A DNA stretch of 6,059 nucleotides from Deltaproteobacteria bacterium. Lineage in GTDB: Bacteria > Desulfobacterota > Desulfobulbia > Desulfobulbales > BM004. Below, one piece after another: positions 1 to 6,059 of this stretch. The stretch is taken from assembly GCA_019312685.1 (NCBI GenBank), contig JAFDCR010000320.1, positions 1-6,059 of the forward strand. The letters are read 5' to 3'. The position numbers and the translations under genes were made by a program. Under the pieces are notes generated by a model. The model did not search any database. It was not told where the DNA came from and saw only the letters and a program-made list of their open reading frames with translations. Position 1 is the stretch's first letter. Each line of letters begins with the position of its first letter.

Positions 1-575
1 TCTGATTTGGGAGGATATTGCAGCCTGAACTGTTCCCGCCATCGTGTGATCCCGCCCCGGTTCCTAAAGGGTCTGAAGGGGCCCATCACCTCAAAGACCT
101 TTTGATCTGAGCCGGACGGATTAACTATATGATATGAGCCGCCAGCATCCGCCTTAACCAGAATATTCATATCTCTATTGATGCTGCTGTCCCTTTTCGC
201 AGGATCACTGTGGACAATAACCTTTCCTGATACATCAATGACAGCGATATAATATATATCAGGTGACTCTGATGCCTGTTCAACCAACCTCTGGGTCTGG
301 GCTATTCCATCATTACCTGATACATCCATACCCATTAAGCCGCTCATCATGCTTGTTATCATCGAAGCACGCATACCTGCCTCGACAAATCGTATTATTG
401 CTTCGCCCTTGCGGAAAAGTCCCTCTGAAAGCATTCCCCTTTCCCGCTTGATATTATTGGCTGCAAAAATAAAGATGATCAGAGACAACAGACCTATGGC
501 CGCAGCAAGAAGCCAGGGAGAAACAAACATCAATCTGGTTTTTCTGAAAACACGATCCTTCATATTCATGTACAT
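1..575 (-). CDS. Sensor histidine kinase, ZraS/HydH-like, N-terminal part (cut by window edge)
   Basis: An open frame runs from an ATG at 575 leftwards off the window (191 codons visible, no stop). Residues 1-18 are short and basic, 19-40 form one strong hydrophobic helix (WLLAAAIGLLSLIIFIFAA), and what follows is a probable periplasmic sensor region. It contains a KGEAIIRFVEAGMRASM stretch (about 56-72), a VIDVSGKVIVHSDP stretch (about 112-125) and VFEVMGPFRPF (about 160-170). This order and wording match the sensor half of ZraS/HydH kinases as I remember E. coli ZraS (KGNVLIRALESG, HSDPDKVG, ALEVYRLFQP). The second membrane helix, any HAMP or PAS domain, and the HisKA/ATPase domains would lie outside the window, so kinase activity is inferred. 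The in-frame ATGs at 575, 569 and 563 cannot be separated because none has a good ribosome-binding site. The gene starts 40 bases after the DUF166 gene on the same strand, so it may share its transcript. A chemoreceptor with a similar sensor is the main alternative. Confidence 0.72.
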   Translation of the reverse strand, partial: MYMNMKDRVFRKTRLMFVSPWLLAAAIGLLSLIIFIFAANNIKRERGMLSEGLFRKGEAIIRFVEAGMRASMITSMMSGLMGMDVSGNDGIAQTQRLVEQASESPDIYYIAVIDVSGKVIVHSDPAKRDSSINRDMNILVKADAGGSYHIVNPSGSDQKVFEVMGPFRPFRNRGGITRWREQFRLQYPPKS

Positions 576-615
576 ATAGTAAGGTAATATTCAGGAGAAA
601 CAAGATATCCGGTTC

Positions 616-1236
616 TCAGATCCCTTTTTTAGACAAGGCCTTTTTCAGGGCCGCGGTATGCACATCGCCAGCATAATGCAATGGACTTTTGCCTGATATG
701 GGATCAAAGCCGCTCGGATCAGCATAGCAGATATACTGAATCTCCCGCGCCAGGGTGGAAACTGCCTCCTCGATCGGCAGGCCTATGACCCGGACAAGCA
801 CATCCCATGTCGCCCCGCAGGGTGCCCCCCTTTTCACTTCGATACTCTTTATTCTGTCAGCTTCAACTTCCACACTGTATTCCGGCAGACCGAACTGTTT
901 CCCGTATAAGCCTGCAGCCCGCAGGCGGCCCAGGCCGCATCAGGTAAACGGTGTTAGGGCATCGGCGTGTTTCTTCCCGGATGCAATAACCGGAATTTTC
1001 TTTTTTTTGCACACCTGGGCAAGATGTGCAGACAGATCAGGATGTTTCAAAAAATCAAGGACAAGATCTGCGGTAAAATCTTCCGGGATGTATTTTTCAG
1101 GATCATCTACGATTTCAGACAGATTTTCTTCAATATTATATCGTTTGATAATTTCCAATCCTTTCCCGTGGCGGTTTATGCCCTGGATCTTTTTCTCTCC
1201 TGAATTATGCTCTTCAAATACGACTATTGTAAACAT
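616..1236 (-). CDS. DUF166-family protein, probable selenoprotein with in-frame UGA
   Basis: One reading frame runs from ATG 1236 to TGA 616-618 (206 residues), interrupted only by a TGA at codon 99 (940-942). The N-terminal half has the family look: MFTIVVFEEHNSGEKKI start, a VDDPEKYIPEDF segment (about 43-54), DLVLDFLKHPDL (57-68) and TPFT (95-98). The C-terminal half has the RGAPCGATW signature (136-144) and CYADPSGFDPISG from Cys170. DUF166 (PF02593) proteins are cytosolic, about 200-220 residues long and of unproven function; an old thymidylate-synthase label in databases should not be trusted. In relatives the interrupted position is, from memory, Cys of a Cys-Cys pair, so TGA most likely encodes Sec99 next to Cys100. 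With Cys140 and Cys170 this could form a thiol/selenol redox or metal site (inference). An in-frame TAA lies eight codons upstream of the ATG, so the start cannot move much; the ribosome-binding site is weak (GTGAG). The gene lies 76 bases after uvrC. A nonsense-mutated pseudogene is the alternative, but the rest of the frame is intact. Confidence 0.85.
910..926 (-). promoter_or_regulatory. Candidate bacterial SECIS hairpin downstream of UGA
   Basis: In the mRNA sense, counting the U of UGA as 1, bases 17-22 (GCCUGC) pair perfectly with bases 28-33 (GCAGGC), five G-C pairs and one U-A. They close a five-base loop, GGGCU, at 23-27. The loop starts 19 bases after the UGA and begins with G, as bacterial SECIS models require for SelB binding. 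In E. coli fdhF the loop (GGUC) sits at nearly the same distance. The bulged U of the fdhF hairpin is not obvious here. The hairpin lies inside the coding sequence, encoding residues about 104-109. The geometry was worked out by hand, and no folding energy was computed. Confidence 0.75.
940..942 (-). other. Recoded UGA codon, probable selenocysteine (Sec99)
   Basis: This TGA lies in frame between two conserved halves of the DUF166 gene, between Thr98 and Cys100 in the context TPFT-stop-CGL. It replaces one Cys of what I recall as the family's CC motif, the classic pattern for Cys/Sec exchange. TGA also ends uvrC, nnr, the UvrD-like helicase gene and this gene itself, so UGA has not been reassigned throughout the genome. 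A SECIS-type hairpin lies just downstream. Protein data or alignment with Cys-containing orthologues would settle it. Confidence 0.82.
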
Positions 1237-1312
1237 GATTAGCGGCTCACAAACTCTTTAGTAAATTCGGTTGGTTAAATCATCATTTTTTTACACCGGA
1301 ATACAAAGCGAT

Positions 1313-3181
1313 TCACGAATGAAAATACTCCCAGATCTGTTCCGCCAGTTCCGGGCCAATACCCTTGACTGCGGCCAGTTCTCTCCTATCCGCTCTTTTC
1401 ACCGCTGCCAGGCTGCCCATGGCTTTTAACAAAACTTTTTTACGTTTTGGTCCCACACCCGGAATAATGTCAAGTTCAGACAATAAAATATTTTTCTGCC
1501 GCATACGCCGATGAAAAACAATGCCGAAACGATGTGCTTCATCCCGCACCTGCATGATAAAAAAAAGCACAGGAGAGTGGCGGGCCATTTTTACAGGATT
1601 CTTTCTTTTCGGGCGGTAGACCTTATCGGATTTATTCTCCTTGTCTTTCGCTATGCTTATAAGTTCAATCCTGTTAAGCAGGTTTTTCTCTTTTAAGACG
1701 TTTTGAGCGACATTAAGGTGTCCCTTTCCCCCGTCAACCACAAGCAGATCGGGTAAAACTCTTTCCTTTACACCTTCTTTGAAACGCCTGTTTAAAACCT
1801 CTCCCATCATCCGGTAATCATCAGGTTCATGTGCGGTTCTAATGGAGTAATGCCTATATTCCTTGGTTGCCTTTTCACCATCTATGAAACAGACAAGGGA
1901 GCCGACGGGCTGCTTCCCGCCTATATTGGAGATATCAAGACATTCAACCCGTGCGGGATAACGGCGCAGCTGCAGCTTTGCCTGAAGGTTGACCGCCAAC
2001 ATCTGCCAGCTTTTTTCTTTGCTCTCCTTGTCAATATGAACCTGCCTGGCATTTGTCTGGGCCATTTCCAGCAGATGTAATTCCTTCCCACGTCTCGGAA
2101 CCCGGAGCTTTACGGTCCTCCCTTTTATTTCAGTTAGCCATTCCGAAAGCATAGGCTGGTCGACTACCTGGAAAGGCACCATTACTTCATCTGCCGGTTT
2201 AAACTGTTCCCGGCCGTAGAAACGGTGCAGGACTTCACCCAGCACTTCACTGTTATCACCGATCGGATCAGGAAGAAAAAATTCCTGTTTACCCAGGACC
2301 GTGCCCCCTCTGACATTGATTACCGCTATGCCGACTCCGGCTCCCTTTCGGACATAGCCGAAAACATCCTGATCCTTATCTATATCACTTACAACCACTT
2401 GTTTTTCCAGGGTTTTATCCAATGCCTGCAATTGATCGCGTAAAACAGCCGCCTTCTCAAAATCCAAGGCTGCAGATGCCTTCTGCATCTCTTTTTTTAT
2501 CTGTCTCCGCAGTTCCCGGTTCCTGCCCTCCAGAAACAAAAGAACGTTGTCCACCATTATGCTATATTTGTTTTTATCAACTTTACCACTGCATGGGGCC
2601 AGGCAGCGCCCCATTTGGAAATTCAGGCATGGACGAGACCTTTTCTTGAGATTCCTGCCCTTACATCTTCGCAAAGGAAAAATCCGGTTTACGAGGCTGA
2701 GCGTATTCCGCATGGCGCCGGCGGATGAATACGGGCCAAAATATCTGCTGCCGTCCTTCATCCGGCGGCGGGTCATATAAACCCTGGGCCATTCCTCACC
2801 CAGCGTAACTTTTATCCGGGGATAACTTTTGTCATCCTTGAGTTCAATATTAAATTTCGGCCTGTGCTTCTTTATCAGTGACGATTCAAGGATAAAGGCT
2901 TCCTTTTCAGTATGGGTGATGATGGTATCAACCGCAGCTAATTTCCTGAGCAGCAGGAGTGTTTTTGGAGAATCCGTAAATCCTGATCTCTGGTAGGATG
3001 ACAGTCTTTTGCGCAGATTTTTAGCCTTGCCGACATAAATGACCTGTCCCTGCCTGTTCTTCATGAGATAGACGCCGGGCTTTCGGGCTACAGATTTGAG
3101 AAAATCAGCAGACAGCGGGTCCTGGTTACCCCCACTGCTACTTTTGTGCCCGTCTTTGGTTTTGTTCACCTTTGTTGTCAT
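1313..3181 (-). CDS. uvrC: UvrABC excinuclease subunit UvrC
   Basis: The 622-residue product is a full-length UvrC, the dual-incision nuclease of nucleotide-excision repair. It is recruited by UvrB to damaged DNA and cuts 3' and then 5' of the lesion. In order: a GIY-YIG nuclease domain (about 33-115; GVY 36-38, YVGKAKNLRKR from 49), a Cys cluster Cys173/185/193/197 that matches the iron-sulfur ligands reported for UvrC, a UVR domain that meets UvrB (about 225-260), an RNase H-like nuclease (CLDISNIGG with Asp416, VVDGGKGH with Asp483, RDEAHRF with His550) and a C-terminal helix-hairpin-helix pair (PGVGPKRKK 574-582, KGIGPELAE 606-614). All key motifs are intact. The start at 3181 is the only ATG before the nuclease domain. 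It gives a polar tail of about 20 residues (SSSGGNQ-type) beyond the usual start, and no ribosome-binding site is well placed (GAGGA is over 15 bases upstream), so a later GTG at codon 5 or another start is possible. It is the first gene of the minus-strand run. Confidence 0.97.
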   Translation of the reverse strand: MTTKVNKTKDGHKSSSGGNQDPLSADFLKSVARKPGVYLMKNRQGQVIYVGKAKNLRKRLSSYQRSGFTDSPKTLLLLRKLAAVDTIITHTEKEAFILESSLIKKHRPKFNIELKDDKSYPRIKVTLGEEWPRVYMTRRRMKDGSRYFGPYSSAGAMRNTLSLVNRIFPLRRCKGRNLKKRSRPCLNFQMGRCLAPCSGKVDKNKYSIMVDNVLLFLEGRNRELRRQIKKEMQKASAALDFEKAAVLRDQLQALDKTLEKQVVVSDIDKDQDVFGYVRKGAGVGIAVINVRGGTVLGKQEFFLPDPIGDNSEVLGEVLHRFYGREQFKPADEVMVPFQVVDQPMLSEWLTEIKGRTVKLRVPRRGKELHLLEMAQTNARQVHIDKESKEKSWQMLAVNLQAKLQLRRYPARVECLDISNIGGKQPVGSLVCFIDGEKATKEYRHYSIRTAHEPDDYRMMGEVLNRRFKEGVKERVLPDLLVVDGGKGHLNVAQNVLKEKNLLNRIELISIAKDKENKSDKVYRPKRKNPVKMARHSPVLFFIMQVRDEAHRFGIVFHRRMRQKNILLSELDIIPGVGPKRKKVLLKAMGSLAAVKRADRRELAAVKGIGPELAEQIWEYFHS

Positions 3182-3355
3182 ATTTTTTTAAGGAATATTA
3201 TCCTCTTCTCCAACCATTGATCGATGAACTGAATTTAACAGAAATTTCAGTCTGCTATCCATGTTTCAGCATTGCCATCAGAATAAATATATGCCATCAT
3301 AGAGGGACTATTACAAATATAAATACAGGATACTTAAACAACCATAAAAAATAAG
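3182..3355. other. AT-rich divergent spacer between uvrC and nnr
   Basis: These 174 bases separate two genes read away from each other and so must hold promoters for both unless one lies inside a gene. The spacer is clearly more AT-rich than the flanking genes. No operator-like inverted repeat, riboswitch or RNA gene was recognised. On the uvrC side I found only a poor candidate (TTGTAA followed by ATATAT-like bases). The short plus-strand ORF here (3172-3354) has no family features and is judged chance. Confidence 0.6.
3272..3300 (+). promoter_or_regulatory. Possible sigma70-type promoter for nnr
   Basis: TTGCCA at 3272-3277 (5 of 6 match to the -35 consensus) is followed after 17 bases by CATCAT at 3295-3300 (4 of 6 match to the -10). 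The start of transcription would fall near 3307, about 50 bases before the nnr ATG. The -10 is weak and such matches are common in AT-rich DNA, so this is only a candidate. Confidence 0.3.
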
Positions 3356-4903
3356 ATGAAGTTAGTTACAGCTGGGCAGATGCAGGGGCTGGATTACTCT
3401 GCCATCCACAATTACAAAGTCCCATCACTGGAACTTATGGAAAATGCAGGCTGCCGCACCGTGGATATTATGCTTGACAGATACGGGGATCCGCTGGGCC
3501 GTACTGTTGTGATATTTGTCGGACCGGGGAACAATGGCGGAGACGGTCTGGTCATTGCCAGGCTTCTGGCCGCCAGACTGGCCCGTCCGGTAATCTTTCT
3601 GCTCGTCCCTTCCCAAAAACTCAAAGGCGACTCCGCCCACAATTACGCTAGACTCAGTGAATTCCCGGTCAGAACAATCGAAGTACATGACGAAACGGAT
3701 CTGCAGGAAGCAGCCTCCCTGCTTGCTTCAGACTGCTGGGCTGCTGTGGATGCGATTTTCGGGACAGGGCTCACTAGGGAGGTGTCCGGTATATTTGCCG
3801 CGGCAATAGAGATTATCAATAAAGCTGCCTGCCCGGTAATCGCAGTTGACATGCCTTCCGGACTTCATTCCGACAACGGAGAACCCCTGGGCACCTCGGT
3901 ACGCTCCGATATCACCGTCACTTTCGGTCAGGCCAAGATTGGCCAGGTAATCCATCCCGGCCGTGAATACACGGGTTATCTGGAAGTCGTTGATATTGGC
4001 ATCCCTGAAGAGGTCGTAGAAGAGGCGGACATACGCCTGGAACTGTTGACAAGCAAGGTGGGGAAATGGCTGCCTCCCAGGAAAGCAGCCGCCCATAAAG
4101 GCACCTTTGGCCATCTGCTGATCATAGCAGGAGCCCTGGGAAAAACCGGCGCGGCACTCCTGTGCGGTTCAGGCGGATTGAGAGCCGGTACCGGTCTCGT
4201 CACCCTTTGTGTACCATACGAAATAAACAGCATCATCGAATCAGGCCTGTGGGAGGCAATGACCGTTCCGTTACAGTCCGCAGCCCGAGGCATCCTTTCC
4301 ATAGAAGACTACACGGTTATCAAAGATGCCCTGCAGGGCAAACAGGCCCTCGTTGTCGGCCCCGGTATCGGCACTGCTCAGGAAACAGCCGAACTCATAG
4401 AGAAACTCTACCATGAGATAGAAATACCGATGCTGATTGATGCCGACGGCCTTAATATACTTGCTGAGAATAAAACGCTTCTCAAGAAGACTCTTGGTGA
4501 GCGCATCCTTACACCCCATCCCGGTGAAATGTCCCGTCTCACCGGTTTGAAAACCTCTACAATTCTACAAAACAGATTTGATATAGTCTGTGAATTTGCC
4601 ACTGAACATAACGTTCATGTTGTTTTAAAAGGTACAGATACACTCGTTTGTGATCCCAAAGGGCATATTGCCGTTAACCCGACAGGTAATGCGGGAATGG
4701 CGACCGGCGGGATGGGAGACGTCCTGGCCGGCCTGATCGGCGGTTTTCTGGCCCAGGGCCTTTCTCCCTGGCAGGCCTCCTGTCTGGGGGTATACGCTCA
4801 TGGTCTTGCCGGAGACCGGTTGGCAGAGGAAACCACCTGCGGTTTTCTGGCCTCAGAACTTGCAGACCAACTTCCCTTTGTTCTGGAGGATTTGAGAATC
4901 TGA
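3356..4903 (+). CDS. nnr: Bifunctional NAD(P)H-hydrate repair enzyme Nnr (epimerase + ADP-dependent dehydratase)
   Basis: The 515-residue product joins both enzymes that repair NADHX and NADPHX, the hydrated forms of NAD(P)H produced by heat or by side reactions of dehydrogenases. Residues about 1-225 are the YjeF_N epimerase, which interconverts R and S hydrates: GPGNNGGDG (56-64), VDAIFGTGL (131-139), DMPSG (165-169). Residues about 235-510 are the ribokinase-like dehydratase, which uses ADP to remove water from the S form: KGTFGHLLIIAG (248-259), GPGIG (335-339), DADGLN (362-367), TPHPGE (386-391), LKGTDT (424-429) and NPTGNAGMATGGMGD (441-455), where Asp455 is the expected catalytic residue. 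Length matches the two-domain family and every motif is present. The ATG at 3356 gives the standard MKLVTAGQM start; upstream is only a weak TAAG in AT-rich DNA. The CBS-domain gene follows after 67 bases on the same strand. Confidence 0.97.
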   Translation: MKLVTAGQMQGLDYSAIHNYKVPSLELMENAGCRTVDIMLDRYGDPLGRTVVIFVGPGNNGGDGLVIARLLAARLARPVIFLLVPSQKLKGDSAHNYARLSEFPVRTIEVHDETDLQEAASLLASDCWAAVDAIFGTGLTREVSGIFAAAIEIINKAACPVIAVDMPSGLHSDNGEPLGTSVRSDITVTFGQAKIGQVIHPGREYTGYLEVVDIGIPEEVVEEADIRLELLTSKVGKWLPPRKAAAHKGTFGHLLIIAGALGKTGAALLCGSGGLRAGTGLVTLCVPYEINSIIESGLWEAMTVPLQSAARGILSIEDYTVIKDALQGKQALVVGPGIGTAQETAELIEKLYHEIEIPMLIDADGLNILAENKTLLKKTLGERILTPHPGEMSRLTGLKTSTILQNRFDIVCEFATEHNVHVVLKGTDTLVCDPKGHIAVNPTGNAGMATGGMGDVLAGLIGGFLAQGLSPWQASCLGVYAHGLAGDRLAEETTCGFLASELADQLPFVLEDLRI

Positions 4904-4915
4904 TCCATTAATCTT

Positions 4916-4945
4916 TTTAAACCGAAGATTACCGTTATTTATAAA
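4916..4945 (+). promoter_or_regulatory. Possible internal promoter before the CBS-domain gene
   Basis: TTTAAA at 4916-4921 (4 of 6 to -35) and TATAAA at 4940-4945 (5 of 6 to -10) are 18 bases apart in the 67-base gap after nnr. Transcription would begin near 4952, leaving a very short leader that still includes the GGGAG ribosome-binding site. No terminator hairpin was seen in the gap, so read-through from nnr is equally possible. Confidence 0.25.
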
Positions 4946-4970
4946 AATTGATTACCGGGAGATACAACTC

Positions 4971-5423
4971 ATGCTGACAGCTAAAGATATAATGACCACT
5001 GATGTTATCACCGTCCGGATGGATACCACTGTAAAGGACCTGGCTGAAATCCTCTGGAAAAACCGGATAAGCGGCGCTCCGGTTCTTGACGATGAGGGAA
5101 AAGTCATCTCCGTGGTCACGGAAAACGATCTCATTGACCAGTCCAAAAAGTTTCATATCCCGACAATGATCAGCCTGATCGATTCAGTCATTTTTCTGGA
5201 AAGCTCCCAAAAAACCGAAGAGGAAATCAAGAAAATGGCCGGCAACACGGTCAGGGACATCTGCGCCAAAAAACTGGTGTCGGTTTCCGAGGACACGGGA
5301 ATGGACGAAATAGCCACCATCATGGCGGAAAAAAAGGTTCACACCCTGCCCGTTATCCGGGAGGACAGACTCATCGGCGTTATAGGGAAAACAGATATAA
5401 TCAGGACTATGGCTACCAAGTAG
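4971..5423 (+). CDS. Two-CBS-domain protein
   Basis: The 150-residue protein is made almost wholly of a CBS pair. CBS1 spans about residues 5-57 (DIMTTDVITVRMDTTV, then ISGAPVLDDEGKVISVVTENDL), a charged linker spans about 58-90 (KTEEEIKKMA), and CBS2 spans about 93-148 (VRDICAKKLVSVSEDTGM, VHTLPVIREDRLIGVIGKTDII). Such Bateman modules bind adenine nucleotides (AMP, ATP, SAM or NAD-type ligands) and change the activity of a partner. There is no attached enzyme, DNA-binding or membrane domain here, so the ligand and partner are unknown. The start is supported by GGGAG at 4957-4961, nine bases before the ATG. Its position directly behind nnr on the same strand makes a tie to nucleotide or cofactor status thinkable, but nothing in the sequence proves it. 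The stop is TAG. Confidence 0.93.
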   Translation: MLTAKDIMTTDVITVRMDTTVKDLAEILWKNRISGAPVLDDEGKVISVVTENDLIDQSKKFHIPTMISLIDSVIFLESSQKTEEEIKKMAGNTVRDICAKKLVSVSEDTGMDEIATIMAEKKVHTLPVIREDRLIGVIGKTDIIRTMATK

Positions 5424-5541
5424 GCCGGGAAAGAACATAATCCTGGGACAAATGATACCCACCTGAACCCCAATTTAGAATGTCCAGTGGATATGTTAAT
5501 CATTATCTACAATAATTTTATTCAGCTGCTATTCAAATTAC

Positions 5542-6059
5542 TCAAAACAGCTTCATCTGTTTTGCGCCTGACTTTTTCTTCCTGGGCTTGTCAGGTTTTA
5601 CATGCTCATACAGGGATTCTGGTATTTCATTAACAAAACGAGATACCGGTCTGCTCTGATAGTTTCCGAAAACAGGCCTGGTGACCGATGAGGTTAATAT
5701 CAGTGAATCCTGGGCCCTGGTCATCCCGACATAGAAAAGACGCCGTTCCTCCTGTATCGAATTTGTGACAGTAATGAGATCTTCATCATTATTTTTGTCA
5801 TCATACAGTTGACAGGGAAATATCCCCTCCTCCATTCCGGTTATGAACACCACAGGAAATTCCAGGCCTTTTGCCCCATGCAGGGTCATTAATGCTACTG
5901 CTTCAGCCTTATCATCATAGACGGTTGCCGTTTCGTTTTTGTATAGATAATCTGCAAAACCGGGCAGGTCCGAGCCAAAGGATCCGGCAAGATCAAGAAA
6001 ACGGACGGCATCTTCGTTCTTTTGGTTAATCCCCAGATAATCCATGCTCTCCTTAATCA
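5542..6059 (-). CDS. UvrD/PcrA-type superfamily 1 DNA helicase, C-terminal part (cut by window edge)
   Basis: The frame is open from the right edge to a TGA at 5542-5544, giving the last 171 codons. The ATG at 6045 is internal, since four further in-frame codons (Ile-Lys-Glu-Ser) precede it without a stop. Two UvrD-family helicase motifs are clear: TLHGAKGLEFPVVFITGMEE (helicase motif V region, 6043 side) and EERRLFYVGMTRAQDSLIL (motif VI with its arginine finger). These couple ATP hydrolysis to 3'-5' unwinding. The Walker A and B motifs lie outside the window, so activity cannot be checked. After motif VI there are only about 60 residues, with a basic PRKKKSG linker and the end KQMKLF. That tail resembles the QL[SD]LF beta-clamp-binding peptide (see findings). 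The gene is convergent with the CBS gene. It could be UvrD, PcrA, Rep or one of the related UvrD-like proteins of this phylum; the fragment does not decide. Confidence 0.92.
   Translation of the reverse strand, partial: IKESMDYLGINQKNEDAVRFLDLAGSFGSDLPGFADYLYKNETATVYDDKAEAVALMTLHGAKGLEFPVVFITGMEEGIFPCQLYDDKNNDEDLITVTNSIQEERRLFYVGMTRAQDSLILTSSVTRPVFGNYQSRPVSRFVNEIPESLYEHVKPDKPRKKKSGAKQMKLF
5544..5563. terminator. Inverted repeat over the end of the helicase gene, weak terminator candidate
   Basis: AAAACAG (5544-5550) and CTGTTTT (5557-5563) are perfect 7-base inverted repeats around a six-base loop. They lie between the convergent CBS and helicase genes and overlap the last helicase codons and stop. 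A T-run ends the hairpin on either strand, so it could act in both directions, but the stem is AT-rich and the T tract is only four bases. The 118-base gap at 5424-5541 holds no better hairpin. Confidence 0.3.

Noticed and set aside
263..579. Small plus-strand ORFs opposite the sensor kinase
   Set aside because: Antisense to a recognisable sensor domain with a membrane helix; no protein features of their own.
940..942. Genome-wide UGA reassignment to Trp or Gly
   Set aside because: TGA ends uvrC, nnr, the helicase gene and the DUF166 gene itself at the expected family ends, and Trp is written TGG.
940..942. Pyrrolysine or other stop-codon recoding
   Set aside because: Pyrrolysine uses UAG; this is UGA with a SECIS-like hairpin.
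616..1236. DUF166 as a pseudogene by nonsense mutation
   Set aside because: The rest of the frame is intact, signature residues after the TGA (RGAPCGATW) are kept, the TGA sits at a Cys position and a SECIS-like hairpin follows. A sequencing error cannot be fully excluded.
755..1261. 168-codon plus-strand ORF opposite the DUF166 gene
   Set aside because: It is antisense to a conserved gene, low in family-like features and rich in Arg/Ser/Pro typical of shadow frames.
3172..3354. 60-codon plus-strand ORF between uvrC and nnr
   Set aside because: AT-rich spacer, no ribosome-binding site or family features, and it overlaps the uvrC start; it ends immediately before nnr by chance.
3728..4302. 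Minus-strand ORFs of 108-128 codons inside nnr
   Set aside because: The plus-strand nnr frame carries all conserved motifs across this region; these are shadows.
5424..5541. tRNA, small RNA or gene in the gap between the CBS and helicase genes
   Set aside because: No cloverleaf, no strong hairpin and no plausible ORF was seen; only a 4-bp TGGG/CCCA pairing.

Overview
The window looks like ordinary chromosome from an anaerobic, Desulfobacterota-type (former Deltaproteobacteria) bacterium of middling GC content. That placement is an inference. It rests on the ZraS/HydH-like sensor kinase, the mix of a DUF166 protein, a fused Nnr enzyme and a two-CBS protein, and above all a probable selenocysteine gene, since selenoproteins are common in that group. 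No insertion sequence, phage gene, CRISPR array, rRNA or tRNA was seen.

Layout. The left half is read from the minus strand in the order uvrC (1313-3181), a DUF166-family gene (616-1236), then the 5' part of a membrane sensor histidine kinase (1-575, cut by the left edge). Gaps of 76 and 40 bases with no convincing terminator suggest they could be co-transcribed. A 174-base divergent, AT-rich spacer (3182-3355) separates them from a plus-strand pair: nnr (3356-4903, bifunctional NAD(P)H-hydrate repair) and a two-CBS-domain protein (4971-5423). The right edge holds the 3' end of a UvrD/PcrA-type helicase gene on the minus strand (5542-6059), convergent with the CBS gene.

The point of most interest is the DUF166 gene. 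A naive reading breaks it into two small ORFs (98 codons, and 85 codons from a GTG). They lie in the same frame and are separated by one TGA at 940-942. Reading through gives a 206-residue protein of normal family length, and the TGA falls in the family's Cys-Cys motif (TPFT-[TGA]-CGL). Starting 13 bases after the TGA, the mRNA folds into a perfect 6-bp, GC-rich hairpin with a 5-base loop starting GG, as expected for a bacterial SECIS element. UGA is an ordinary stop for uvrC, nnr, the helicase and this gene itself, so the genetic code is not reassigned. The best explanation is a selenocysteine-containing DUF166 protein, with Sec99-Cys100 as a candidate redox or metal site. Its function is unknown.

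The other genes are housekeeping: UvrC makes the dual incisions of nucleotide-excision repair, the UvrD-like helicase works in DNA repair or replication and ends in a possible beta-clamp-binding peptide, and Nnr rescues damaged NAD(P)H.
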